From Pseudomonadota bacterium (lineage in GTDB: Bacteria; Desulfobacterota; Desulfobulbia; Desulfobulbales; Desulfurivibrionaceae): DNA of 64,000 bases. The notes under the pieces were generated by a model. That model had not been told where the DNA came from. It worked only from the letters and a program-made list of their open reading frames with translations, and did not search any database. Shown in pieces: positions 1 to 8,897 of the stretch. The position numbers and the translations under genes were made by a program. The DNA is taken from the NCBI GenBank assembly GCA_018830485.1, contig JAHJRQ010000008.1, positions 94,781 to 158,780 of the forward strand, in the 5' to 3' direction. How positions within the stretch are numbered: position 1 is the first letter of the stretch; each line of letters starts with the position of its first letter.

Positions 1-623
1 AGCACAAAAAGACAGGCAATCAGCAGCAGCGGTTTGAACTGAAGAACATCCCCGCTGTATTCCTTAAAGGAAAAAACAACAACCTCATAGTCAGCCAGAA
101 ACAGCGAACACAGAAAGATGGCCCCGGCGCCGGCCACGGCAAGAGAAAACAACAGATTCGGCGATGTCTGCATCAAAAGGCCGCCGATCAGGGGGCCAAG
201 GCCGAAGCCGAGATAGGTGCTCAGCTGGTAGGTCGCCACCCTTCTGCTCCGCTGAACCTGCCCGAAATTCTTCAAATAGAGGGATTCGCTCACCACCACC
301 AGGGCGGCGCTCCCCACCCCGCCGACACAGACTGCGGCCAGAATCCAGCCAAAGGAACGGGCCGTCAGGAGGGCGGCAAAATAGCCTGCGTAAAGAAGCG
401 CGCCGCAGAGCATGGTCCTTCTGGGCGAAAAAAAATCGGAAAACATCCCCAGCGGCAGCATCAGGGCCATGGAGGACAAGGAAAAAAGGCCGATAGCCAT
501 ACCGATCTGCACGTCGCTCAAGCCATATCCCTTGAGGAGCAGGGGCAGATAGGCCAGCACCAGCCAGTGCGTGAAGTAGATAAGGAAACGGATGGTGATG
601 GACAACAGGATCTGGCGGCGCAT
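1..623 (-). CDS. MFS transporter, 3' end outside window
   Basis: This minus-strand frame opens at an ATG at 623 and stays open to the window edge (about 207 codons). It encodes at least five hydrophobic segments separated by short loops. Between the second and third segments lies the sequence SDFFSPRR, a form of the MFS loop 2-3 signature (D..[GS]RR type). This supports a major facilitator secondary transporter, shown here as its N-terminal half. Substrate cannot be told. A modest ribosome site (AGGA) precedes the ATG. Another open frame on the same strand (91-663) is Arg/Pro-rich and lacks membrane segments, so I rejected it. The gene is divergent from the glycine-zipper gene at 848, and the spacer carries a repeated regulatory-looking motif. 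Confidence 0.8.
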   Translation of the reverse strand, partial: MRRQILLSITIRFLIYFTHWLVLAYLPLLLKGYGLSDVQIGMAIGLFSLSSMALMLPLGMFSDFFSPRRTMLCGALLYAGYFAALLTARSFGWILAAVCVGGVGSAALVVVSESLYLKNFGQVQRSRRVATYQLSTYLGFGLGPLIGGLLMQTSPNLLFSLAVAGAGAIFLCSLFLADYEVVVFSFKEYSGDVLQFKPLLLIACLFV

Positions 624-702
624 GGTGGTCCTGGTAGACGGAATCGATTCTCCCTTCTAGCATGCTTCGCTCAAAGAGGCAATTACGGACTTTTCCCCCC
701 TT

Positions 703-781
703 CGGCCACCCGACATCCCTGCCCCGGGACCCGACATCGGGTCGATATTGCCCTGAACGCGCCCCATGTCGGCTGGAAAAA
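703..781. promoter_or_regulatory. Multi-copy CCCGACAT motif region A
   Basis: The spacer between the divergent MFS and glycine-zipper genes holds CCCGACATCCC at 709-719, the palindrome CCCGACATCGGG at 730-741 and CCCCATGTC at 762-770, followed by GGAAAAA. The same three elements in the same order lie upstream of the cytochrome c3 gene near 12921-12987. Repetition plus dyad symmetry suggests binding sites of a transcription factor. The regulator is unknown, and this is inferred only from the two copies in this window. Confidence 0.45.
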
Positions 782-847
782 TCATTTTTTTAGCGTACCG
801 TGGAATTGAAAGTTACCCGGGATGTATCCGCAAACCAAGGAGGAAAT

Positions 848-1387
848 ATGTTGAAACGAACCCTGCTCTTCTCGTGTGTCGGAATATTGCTTATGAGTCA
901 CAACGTCCAGGCCGGGGATACCGCCCAGACCGGCGCCATCGGCGGCGCTGCCGGAGGAGCCATTCTCGGGCAGGCCATCGGCCGTAATACGGAAGGCACG
1001 TTGCTGGGCACCGCCATCGGCGGAGTGCTCGGCTATATGGTCGGAAATGAAATGGAGAAGGCACAGGGCCAGCCGACCCGGGTATATCAGCCGACCAGGG
1101 TTGTCCGGCAGTATGAGGAGAACCGCTATGACGATTGCCGGGAGGTGGAGGTGTTGGCCACGGTGGACGGCAGGCCGGAACGGGTTTACAGCACCGCCTG
1201 TTACCAGAACGGCGACTGGGTTCTCCAGAACAGCGGCCGGGTGGTCAGCCAGATGGTGATCATCGACCGCGACCATCACGAGCCGCCCCGCTGGGGCCAC
1301 AGGGAGCGCGAACGGAAGCACTGGAAACGCGCCGGGCATTCCAATAAATACCGGCAATGCAACAACACCCGGATTATCTTCCGTTAA
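848..1387 (+). CDS. Glycine-zipper 2TM domain exported protein
   Basis: A 179-residue protein with a cleavable-looking signal peptide (about residues 1-22, ending NVQAG). A Gly/Ala-rich zipper at about residues 27-70 (GGAAGGAILGQAIG, then GTAIGGVLGYMVG) matches the Rick_17kDa_Anti/glycine-zipper 2TM family, whose members are usually outer-membrane or periplasmic. The C-terminal half is polar and basic, with two Cys near residues 97 and 116 and a His/Arg-rich tail. I chose the ATG at 848 because AAGGAGGAAAT lies just upstream; the frame is open further 5' but has no better start. It stands alone between divergent and convergent neighbours. Function is probably envelope integrity, but no specific role can be given. 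Confidence 0.8.
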   Translation: MLKRTLLFSCVGILLMSHNVQAGDTAQTGAIGGAAGGAILGQAIGRNTEGTLLGTAIGGVLGYMVGNEMEKAQGQPTRVYQPTRVVRQYEENRYDDCREVEVLATVDGRPERVYSTACYQNGDWVLQNSGRVVSQMVIIDRDHHEPPRWGHRERERKHWKRAGHSNKYRQCNNTRIIFR

Positions 1388-1420
1388 ACAATTTCCCCAC
1401 ACGATACCCGCAATACGACA

Positions 1421-1452
1421 ACAGGCGGCTCTCCGAAAAGAGAGCCGCCTGT
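1421..1452. terminator. Hairpin between convergent genes
   Basis: A perfect 13-bp stem (arms 1421-1433 and 1440-1452, loop CGAAAA) lies between the convergent glycine-zipper and SulP genes. The following bases are pyrimidine-rich but not a clean T run, so termination is likely but not certain. It could serve both strands. Confidence 0.6.
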
Positions 1453-1468
1453 CTCCTTCCTCGCTCCG

Positions 1469-3148
1469 TTATTCCGCCTGGCCGGACGCATCAATATATT
1501 TTCTTGCCCCGGCCAAAGCATCATCGATATGCCCGAATATGTTTTCCACACCGATTTCTCCGGTCAGCCGATGGCGGTCAAGGGCAACCCGAAGCTGCGG
1601 TCGAACGCCGGAGAGGATCAAAAGAGTCCCATCCTTGCGGGTCTTGGCCAGAAGATCCTCCAGGGCATGCAGGGCCGTGGCGTCGATGGTCAGGATATGC
1701 CGCATCCTTAAAATAAGCACCCTGGCCGGGGTCTTGACGATGTTCAGGGTATCCTTGAACTGGGTCACCGCCCCGAAGAAAAACGGGCCGTAAATCTCAA
1801 ACACCTCCACTCCCCGGGGGACCTCGCGGGTGGCGATGTCCAGAGCATCGTCCTTTCCATACTCCTCGTTGAGTTCGCTGGTAATGTTGCGCACCTCGGT
1901 AACCTGGGCCATCCGTTTCATGAAAAGCAGGGCGGAAAGGACAACGCCGGTCTGGATGGCCACGGTCAGATCGACAAAAACCGTAAGCAAAAAGGTGCTG
2001 AGCAGCACCAGGATATCGGACTTGGAGGCACGGAACAGCTTTACGAAATGGCGCCACTCGCTCATGTGAAAGGCAACCACCAGCAGGATCGCCGCCAGGG
2101 TGGGCATGGGAATCAGCACAGCCCAGCGGCCCAGGAGCAGCAGGATCAGGAGCAGGGTGACGGCATGGACCATCCCCGCCACCGGGGTGCGGCCGCCGTT
2201 CTTGATGTTGGTCGCGGTGCGGGCGATGGCGCCGGTGGCCGGAATTCCGCCGAAAAAGGGAGTGACGATATTGGCAGCCCCCTGGGCAACGAGTTCCATA
2301 TTGGAACGGTGGCGCATCCCGGTCATGCCGTCGGCCACCACCGCGGAAAGCAGCGATTCGATGGCTCCCAGCAAGGCGATGGTCAGTGCGGGCGAAATGA
2401 GCTGCGGCACCATGCTCCAGTCAAAATGGGGCATTCTCGGCATGGGCAGCATGCTGGGCACGCTGCCGAACTGCGAACCGATGGTCTCCACCGGCAGGGC
2501 GAGAAAATGAACCAACCCGGTCCCGACCAGAATGGCGATGATGGAGCCGGGAACCTTTCTGGTCAGCTTGCCCCAGAAGACAATGATCAGCAGCGAAATG
2601 AAACCGACCAGCAAAGCCGAGGAATTCAGGGTATCGGCATGGTGTGCGTAATCGAGAATCTTATGGACGAACTCGCCGGACCCCGCAGGGATGGTCAGCC
2701 CGAAAAAATCCTTGATCTGGGTGGTGGCGATGATCAGGGCGATGCCGCTGGTAAAGCCCACGGTCATGGGATAGGGGATGAACTTGATCACCGCCCCCAT
2801 TCGGGCCAGCCCCATGGCCACAAGCATAAACCCCGCCATCAGGGTCGCCATGGCCAGGCCGTCGTAGCCGAATTTGCTGACAATAGCGAAAATAACGACG
2901 ATGAAGGCGCCGGTGGGCCCGCCGATCTGCACCCGGCTGCCGCTCAGAAACGAGATGAGAAAACCGGCGATGATGGCGGTGAAGATCCCCTGCTCCGGCT
3001 TGACCCCGGAGGCAATGGCAAAGGCAATGGCCAGGGGCAGGGCGACAATGCCGACCAGAACGCCGGCCATGACCTCCCGGCCCAGATTCTTGCGGTCGCA
3101 GCCATCCTTGATACAGGAAAAAAACTCAGGAACCAAACGGGTGCTCAT
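1469..3148 (-). CDS. SulP family inorganic anion transporter
   Basis: A 559-residue protein with a hydrophobic SulP transport domain (about residues 25-410, 10 or more membrane segments) and a cytoplasmic C-terminal STAS domain (about 430-545). The conserved SulP stretch GGPTGAFIVVIFAIV near residue 78 and GGIPATGAIARTATN near residue 300 are visible. SulP proteins move sulfate, bicarbonate or other anions, usually with Na+ or H+. In a sulfate reducer sulfate is attractive, but the substrate cannot be decided by sequence. The ATG at 3148 follows GGAGGGAATTATCC. It is monocistronic. Length is normal for the family. Confidence 0.9.
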   Translation of the reverse strand: MSTRLVPEFFSCIKDGCDRKNLGREVMAGVLVGIVALPLAIAFAIASGVKPEQGIFTAIIAGFLISFLSGSRVQIGGPTGAFIVVIFAIVSKFGYDGLAMATLMAGFMLVAMGLARMGAVIKFIPYPMTVGFTSGIALIIATTQIKDFFGLTIPAGSGEFVHKILDYAHHADTLNSSALLVGFISLLIIVFWGKLTRKVPGSIIAILVGTGLVHFLALPVETIGSQFGSVPSMLPMPRMPHFDWSMVPQLISPALTIALLGAIESLLSAVVADGMTGMRHRSNMELVAQGAANIVTPFFGGIPATGAIARTATNIKNGGRTPVAGMVHAVTLLLILLLLGRWAVLIPMPTLAAILLVVAFHMSEWRHFVKLFRASKSDILVLLSTFLLTVFVDLTVAIQTGVVLSALLFMKRMAQVTEVRNITSELNEEYGKDDALDIATREVPRGVEVFEIYGPFFFGAVTQFKDTLNIVKTPARVLILRMRHILTIDATALHALEDLLAKTRKDGTLLILSGVRPQLRVALDRHRLTGEIGVENIFGHIDDALAGARKYIDASGQAE

Positions 3149-3625
3149 CGGATAATTCCCTCCAGAATACTTTGCAGTATCGGGTAGATATCAGATGGTC
3201 GGGGAGCTTTACGCGAGGGAGGTGCGCAGGGTAAAGGCGGGGCCAGGTGATAGGTACCCGACGGACAACATATACAAGCGCGTCAGGCAGAAAACAACAG
3301 GCACCTATATTTAGAGAAAGACGCTTGAATTTGCAAGGAAAAATGTTACCAGGCTCCCGGACTCTACATAGGGGGCATTTTCCTGTGTCATCTTGAATAA
3401 CATAGTGAAAATTCAAAGAACTCTTTGACCTATAACACAAACGCCATGCTCGGGGCACTGCGGAGCAACGAAGACATCGTGCCGATCTTCCGCAAGAAAG
3501 TAGTCTGACTTGAACGCTCAGGGCACAATCATCCGTCCAGCACACGGCACAAGAGGGACTGCTCCCTTGTGAGCGGAGCACGCCCTCTTGTCATTAAACC
3601 TCGCCGGACAAGGATTTCACCCGGA
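3149..3625. other. 477-bp spacer without a recognised gene
   Basis: This spacer holds the leader of the SulP gene and a nested hairpin at 3549-3591 (outer arms ACAAGAGGG and CCCTCTTGT, inner arms GCTCC and GGAGC). The hairpin lies just beyond the end of the metal-efflux operon and may terminate it, though no T run follows. A short open frame at 3453-3515 has no ribosome site and no resemblance I recognise. Confidence 0.5.
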
Positions 3626-4195
3626 CTATTCAACAACCGTTATTTTTTTCACTCCCTTGTAGTAGGTCCGTGTGTCGGGAAATCCGATCCGCCGGTGTTT
3701 GCTTTTCAGGCGGTAGACCGGTTTCAACTCCAACCGATTGCTTCCTTGTTTGATTTCCACCAACTGCTCCAGCACAACCCCGTCCCCAGGCAAGGCCGCC
3801 GTAACCCGATGCGTACCGACCGGCAGCCGCAAGGTGGCGGCAAACCGATACCGCACACCATTGCCCGCCTCCGGATCGGTGCTGGTCCGATACCCACCGG
3901 TTTCCATGGTCATGTCGCCGGTTACCCTTTGAAACTGATCGCCTGCCCCGACCAACAGTTGATAACGGTTCGTGCCGTAATCGGTTGTATCAATCAGGAC
4001 ACTATTAGGCATTCTGGTCTTGACCGTTAACGACACATGCAGGTCGCCGAAACCAGCGGGTGCCGCCTGGCTGTCTTGGCCGAGCGCCTGCGAATTTCCC
4101 TGGCCGGCCCGGGACTCAAGCCGCTCGATGGTCTCCGTCGCGGCGCAGCCGGTCAGCAGGGCGAATAATACCAACAGTACAATGATCTTATGCAT
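3626..4195 (-). CDS. Hypothetical lipoprotein, last gene of RND operon
   Basis: A 189-residue protein with a clear lipobox (LLTGC, Cys17) after a hydrophobic leader, so it should be a membrane-anchored periplasmic or outer-membrane lipoprotein. The rest is predicted beta-rich and polar, ending with a basic segment. I do not recognise the family. It starts 23 bp after the RND pump gene on the same strand, with AAGGA upstream, and is very likely co-transcribed with the metal-efflux genes. A part in sensing or assembly of the pump is possible but is only a context argument. Confidence 0.7.
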   Translation of the reverse strand: MHKIIVLLVLFALLTGCAATETIERLESRAGQGNSQALGQDSQAAPAGFGDLHVSLTVKTRMPNSVLIDTTDYGTNRYQLLVGAGDQFQRVTGDMTMETGGYRTSTDPEAGNGVRYRFAATLRLPVGTHRVTAALPGDGVVLEQLVEIKQGSNRLELKPVYRLKSKHRRIGFPDTRTYYKGVKKITVVE

Positions 4196-4218
4196 TTGAG
4201 ATTTTTCCTTTTCTGTTT

Positions 4219-7200
4219 CTAATTTGAATGTGTTCGGTTGTGTTCTCCACCGTGTCGGAGATAAAGAACCGGCAGCACCAGCATGTTCAGGATCGTGGCG
4301 CTGATCAGCCCCCCCAGGATTACCACCGCCAGGGGAGAGAGAATCTCATTGCCCGGCTTGTGAGCCGCCAGGGCAAAAGGAACCAAAGCCAAACCCGCGG
4401 CCAGGGCGGTCATCACCACCGGTCGCAACCGTTCCAGCGATCCTTTGACCACGGCCTCGCGCAAAGCCAGCCCTTCAATCTCCATCAGGTAACGGTAATG
4501 GGAAACCAGCAAAATACCGTTTCTGGTTGCGATACCGAACAGGGTGATAAATCCCACCAGCGAGGCAACGCTGATGGTCCGGTCGGTCAATACCACCGCC
4601 ACGATTCCGCCAATGAAGGAAAGCGGCAAATTGATCATCACCAATCCGGCGGCCCTGAATGACCCGAATTCCAAATACAGAATTAACAAAATCAGGCTGA
4701 TCGAGACGATGCTCAACAGGCCGATCATCCGGGTGGCGCCAGCTTCGCTCTCGAACTGCCCTCCGTACTCCACAAAATACCCCGGCGGCAACTCAACACC
4801 GTTAATCCGCTTGCGGACATCTTCGTAGACCGACCTTAAATCACGACCCGAGACATTGGCCTGCACCACCACCTTGCGCTGCACATTTTCACGGCTGATG
4901 CTGTTGGGCCCCTTGGTCGAAACCAGATCGGCCACCGCTGCCAGCGGCACCTTCTCGCCGGAAGGGGTATCCAGCAGAATCTGCCCTATGGCCGCCGTGT
5001 CCTGCCGTGAAACCGCAGGAAAACGAGCCACCACATCAAAACCTCGGTCTCCTTCCAGGGTACGAGACACCACCTGCCCGGCGGTAGCCACCTCCATTCC
5101 CTCGGCCACATCGGCCATGCTCAGGCTATAGCGGGCCATCTCCTCCCGTCGCGGAATGATCCGCAGTTGCGGAATATCGGCCTGCTGATCCACGGACAAA
5201 TCGGCCAACCCGGGGACATCGGCAATTTCAGCCTCGATCTGTCCGGCAACCTGCTTCAGCCTCGACAGTTCCGGGCCATAAACCTTGATCGCCAAATTGG
5301 CCATGGTTCCGGACAACATATGGTCGATCCGGTGGCCGATGGGTTGCCCGAAGGTTATGGTCACCCCCGGGATCACCGCTGTCTGCTTGCGCAGTTCGTC
5401 CATAACCGCATAGAGCCGCCGCCCGGTGAGATCGAGGCTGACCTCTATCTCACTGGCGTTGGGGAACTTACCATGCTCGTCCTGCTCACCCCGGCCGGTG
5501 CGCCGAGCGGTTGTTTCCACCGCAGGATGTTCCAGCAGCAACCTTTCAATCCTTGTCGCCACCTCGGATGATTTTTCCAGCGATGTGCCGGGACCGGAAA
5601 CCACCATCACCGTCAGGGCCCCTTCGTTGAAGGCCGGCAAAAACGAACGCCCGGTCAGCAACAACAGCGCCAAAGCCAGGGCAAAGGTGAGCGCCGCCCC
5701 GGCCATGATCCGGCGCGGGTGGTCCAGCAGATGCTCCAGCAGCGGTCGATAACGGGCAAGCAGCCACTCCATGGTTTTGCTGTTGCCGTGCTCGGCAAGG
5801 CAAGGGGTTTTGGTCAGCAGATACGAGCAAAGAGCCGGAGTAACAGTCAGCGCAACCAGAAGCGAGGCGCCGATGGAGACCATGTAGGAGATGCCCAGCG
5901 GTTGCAGCAATCGCCCCTCCACCCCGGAAAGGAAGAAAAGCGGCAGGAACACCACCAGAATAATCAGGGTGGCGTTGACAATGGAGGACCGGATCTCGCG
6001 GGAAGCCTCGAAGATCACCTTTCGCACCGCCACGCGCTCACTCTCCGGGCGGGCCGCATTCTCCTGCAACCGCCGGTAAACATTCTCCACGTCGATGATG
6101 GCGTCATCGACGATCACGCCGATGGCTATGGCCATCCCTCCCAAGGTCATGGTATTGATGGAACTGTCAAAGAGCCGCAGGGCAAAAATCGCGCACAACA
6201 GCGAAACAGGCATGGCCACCAGCGAAATCATGGTGGTGCGCAGGTTTCCCAAAAACAAAAAGAGGATCACGATCACCAGCAGTGCTCCCTCCAGCAACAC
6301 CCGCTTGATGTTGGCAATAGCCCGCTTAATGAAATCGGCCTGCTGGAACAAATCGCTTTCGATCCGCATGCCTTCCGGGAGCGAACGCTGAATCTCGGCC
6401 AGTTGCGCCTTGATTCGCTCTGTCAGCTCCAGGGTGTTGGCATCGGGATGCTTTTGCAGCGAAACCACCACCGCAGGCTTGCCATTGGCCGAGGCATCCC
6501 CCACCCGGAAGGCCGGACCGACCGTAATCGTGGCCACATCCCGCACCAGCACCGGCAGGCCGTCGCGTGATTCCACCACGGTCTGTTCAATGTCAACGGT
6601 CGAGCGGATACGGCCCATGCCCCGTAGCAGGTAATCGTGATCCTGCTGCTTCACCACGCCGGCGGCAAAGTTTTCGTTGCCTCTCCGAAGGGCCTCGGCG
6701 ACCTGGCCAACGGTGACCCGAAAAGCCTGCAACCGCAATGGGTCGATCTCCACCTGATACTGCTTGGTCTCGCCTCCCACCGTCACCACCTGGGAGATGC
6801 CCGGGGTGGCCATCAGCCGCTTTTTTATCACAAATTCCGCCTGTTCCTTCACCTCCATCAGGCTGTGGCTGTCACTGGCCACGGCGATGTACATGATTTC
6901 CCCCATGATGGAAGAAATCGGAGCCAGGGTCGGCACGGTTTTCGGCGGCAGGCTGCCGGACACCAGTTGCAGCTTTTCGTTCACCACCTGCCGGGCGCGG
7001 TAGATATCGGTGCCCCAGGTGAACTCCACCCAGACCGTGGAAAGGCCGGGGATCGACACGGAGCGGACCCGCCGCACCCCGGTGGCGCCGTTCAGATTGC
7101 TTTCAATCGGGTAGGTGATCAGCGCCTCCACCTCCTCGGGCGCCATTCCCTTGGACTCGGTCAAAATGGTCACCGTGGGGGCAGTCAGGTCCGGCAGCAC

Positions 7201-7311
7201 ATCCACCGGCATCCTCATGGCCGTCACCGTGCCGATCCCCAGTACCAGCAGCATGGCGATCAGCACCACCAGCCGGTACTGAAGGGCTAGACGAATCAGT
7301 CTGTCAAGCAT
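4219..7311 (-). CDS. CzcA/CusA-type heavy-metal RND efflux pump
   Basis: A 1030-residue inner-membrane RND permease of the heavy-metal efflux (HME) class, which exports metal ions through a tripartite complex using the proton gradient. The N-terminus (transmembrane helix, then MPVDVLPDLTAPTV) and the motif GVIVDDAIIDVENV in the fourth transmembrane helix are typical of HME pumps, with Asp pair residues that relay protons. The two large periplasmic loops and the second membrane half are complete. HME subclass (Zn/Co/Cd versus Cu/Ag) is not safely assigned from the motif. AAAAGGAGG precedes the ATG. It follows the adaptor gene by 35 bp and forms one operon with adaptor, TolC protein and two accessory genes. 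Confidence 0.93.
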   Translation of the reverse strand: MLDRLIRLALQYRLVVLIAMLLVLGIGTVTAMRMPVDVLPDLTAPTVTILTESKGMAPEEVEALITYPIESNLNGATGVRRVRSVSIPGLSTVWVEFTWGTDIYRARQVVNEKLQLVSGSLPPKTVPTLAPISSIMGEIMYIAVASDSHSLMEVKEQAEFVIKKRLMATPGISQVVTVGGETKQYQVEIDPLRLQAFRVTVGQVAEALRRGNENFAAGVVKQQDHDYLLRGMGRIRSTVDIEQTVVESRDGLPVLVRDVATITVGPAFRVGDASANGKPAVVVSLQKHPDANTLELTERIKAQLAEIQRSLPEGMRIESDLFQQADFIKRAIANIKRVLLEGALLVIVILFLFLGNLRTTMISLVAMPVSLLCAIFALRLFDSSINTMTLGGMAIAIGVIVDDAIIDVENVYRRLQENAARPESERVAVRKVIFEASREIRSSIVNATLIILVVFLPLFFLSGVEGRLLQPLGISYMVSIGASLLVALTVTPALCSYLLTKTPCLAEHGNSKTMEWLLARYRPLLEHLLDHPRRIMAGAALTFALALALLLLTGRSFLPAFNEGALTVMVVSGPGTSLEKSSEVATRIERLLLEHPAVETTARRTGRGEQDEHGKFPNASEIEVSLDLTGRRLYAVMDELRKQTAVIPGVTITFGQPIGHRIDHMLSGTMANLAIKVYGPELSRLKQVAGQIEAEIADVPGLADLSVDQQADIPQLRIIPRREEMARYSLSMADVAEGMEVATAGQVVSRTLEGDRGFDVVARFPAVSRQDTAAIGQILLDTPSGEKVPLAAVADLVSTKGPNSISRENVQRKVVVQANVSGRDLRSVYEDVRKRINGVELPPGYFVEYGGQFESEAGATRMIGLLSIVSISLILLILYLEFGSFRAAGLVMINLPLSFIGGIVAVVLTDRTISVASLVGFITLFGIATRNGILLVSHYRYLMEIEGLALREAVVKGSLERLRPVVMTALAAGLALVPFALAAHKPGNEILSPLAVVILGGLISATILNMLVLPVLYLRHGGEHNRTHSN

Positions 7312-7346
7312 GATGCGCCTCCTTTTCCCTTACCTGCGGCAGCATA

Positions 7347-8897
7347 TCAATGGGCATGTCCGGCATGGGGATCCTCCTTCTTTGCCGCCAAGGCGGCCTG
7401 CTTTACATAGTAAGCGCCTTTGACCACTACGCGCTCATGGCCGGAGAGCCCCTTCACGATCTGCACCATTCCCTCCTCTTTCATGCCCACCCGCACCTCC
7501 TGACGAACAAAACGCTCGCCCGAGGTCTGCACGAACACGAAGAAGCGGCCTTCATCCTCCATCAGAGCCTCGACTGGCAAAGTCAGCGCCTCAACCTCGA
7601 CTCCGGCAGAGAGGGCTACCGTGGCGAACATCCCCACCTTCAACCGGGCATCAGGATTAGGCACGCTGAAGATCACCGGCAGGGTGCGACTTTGCGGATC
7701 AAGCATGTCCCCCACCGAAACCAGCCGATCAGCCTTAAAACTCCCCTCCTGTCCGGCAACGGTGAAAATGGCCGAGGGTTGCGGCGGCAGCCTGCCCGCG
7801 TCAACCGCCGGCAAACTGGTTCTCAGCCAGAGTGTGGCAGGATTGACAATTCGCACGATCGGCTGACCAGCCTCGATCCCTTTGCCGGGGCCGCTCATTA
7901 CTTCGACCACCGAGCCGCTCAACGGAGCCCGCACCACCAGTCGGCCACTATCATCACCGCCAAAGGCTATCGCAGCATTGTCAAGCGGTGTCAACGCCGC
8001 CCTGGCGCTGTCCAACGCCGCCTCGGCATCCTCCACCCGTTTGCGGGAAGCGATTTTTGCCTCATATAGCCGCTGGGCCCGTTCGTGCTCCTGTTGGGCC
8101 AGGGTGGCCCTGTTTCTGGCCTCGGCATGGACCACGGAAAACTGGCCAGCCCCGCCGCCGGAGAGAACCGGCGGATCGATCAGGGCAATCACCTCTCCCT
8201 TGGCTACCCGCTTGCCCACATGAGCCAAGGGCCGTGCCGCCGACAACACGCCGGAAACCGGCGAGGATACAGTAGCTTCGGCATTGGCGGCTGCCACCAT
8301 TTCCCCGCTGGCAACGATCCGTCCGGACATCGGCCTGCTCTCCGGCTGGCGCACCAAGGTATCAAGGCTCCATTGCTGCTCCTTCAGGAAAACGATGTTT
8401 CCATTTCCCTCGCCGGTCACTATGGAATGATCGCCTTTGCTTTCGTCTGCACGGGCTGCTGTTGCCGCACCTCCCACCTGTATTCCCGGAATTTCTATCC
8501 GATCAACAAACCCTTTCCCTTCAGGTAGCAGTTCCAGGGTATAGCTCCCTGCCGCAAGCGCGCTTATCTCGGCCTGATAGATGCCTGGTCTGGCCGGAGC
8601 CGGCGCAACGACCGTTACCGGCTGACCCGAAGTAGACCGCAGAACCAGCTTGAGCGGCCCTTCACTGACCGGCTTGCCGTCGGCAAGCCGAGAAAGATGG
8701 ATCAAAAAGCTGCCCTTTTTCCCCGGCCGCAGCGGGGCGTACTCCATAAACAGCTCACTTTTCACACTCCAGGCGGTAACCTGTACCGCTTCTTCCTCCG
8801 CGAGTTCCTCCGGTTGTTTTTCTTTTCCAGAACCGCCGGAACAGCCGGTGGCCAAGAGAAACACCGCTGTCAACAACAGCCAGATCATTCTTTTCAT
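7347..8897 (-). CDS. RND efflux periplasmic adaptor, lipoprotein
   Basis: A 516-residue membrane fusion protein (CzcB/CusB type) that bridges the inner-membrane pump and the TolC channel. It begins with a lipobox (LLATGC, Cys19), then an unusually long N-terminal extension (about residues 35-170) resembling the additional domain of heavy-metal adaptors. The lipoyl/barrel-sandwich, alpha-hairpin (about 250-310) and beta-barrel domains follow. The C-terminus ends HAGHAH, a short His cluster that could bind metal. GCAGGAGAAA precedes the ATG. The start overlaps the end of the TolC gene by 4 bp (ATGA), showing tight translational coupling. Confidence 0.9.
   Translation of the reverse strand: MKRMIWLLLTAVFLLATGCSGGSGKEKQPEELAEEEAVQVTAWSVKSELFMEYAPLRPGKKGSFLIHLSRLADGKPVSEGPLKLVLRSTSGQPVTVVAPAPARPGIYQAEISALAAGSYTLELLPEGKGFVDRIEIPGIQVGGAATAARADESKGDHSIVTGEGNGNIVFLKEQQWSLDTLVRQPESRPMSGRIVASGEMVAAANAEATVSSPVSGVLSAARPLAHVGKRVAKGEVIALIDPPVLSGGGAGQFSVVHAEARNRATLAQQEHERAQRLYEAKIASRKRVEDAEAALDSARAALTPLDNAAIAFGGDDSGRLVVRAPLSGSVVEVMSGPGKGIEAGQPIVRIVNPATLWLRTSLPAVDAGRLPPQPSAIFTVAGQEGSFKADRLVSVGDMLDPQSRTLPVIFSVPNPDARLKVGMFATVALSAGVEVEALTLPVEALMEDEGRFFVFVQTSGERFVRQEVRVGMKEEGMVQIVKGLSGHERVVVKGAYYVKQAALAAKKEDPHAGHAH

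Noticed and set aside
91..663. Open frame of 190 codons on the minus strand
   Set aside because: It is Arg/Pro-rich and lies over the MFS gene in another frame of the same strand; the MFS frame shows membrane helices.
3429..3515. Short plus-strand frame ending IVPIFRKKVV
   Set aside because: No ribosome site and no recognisable family; possibly a remnant.
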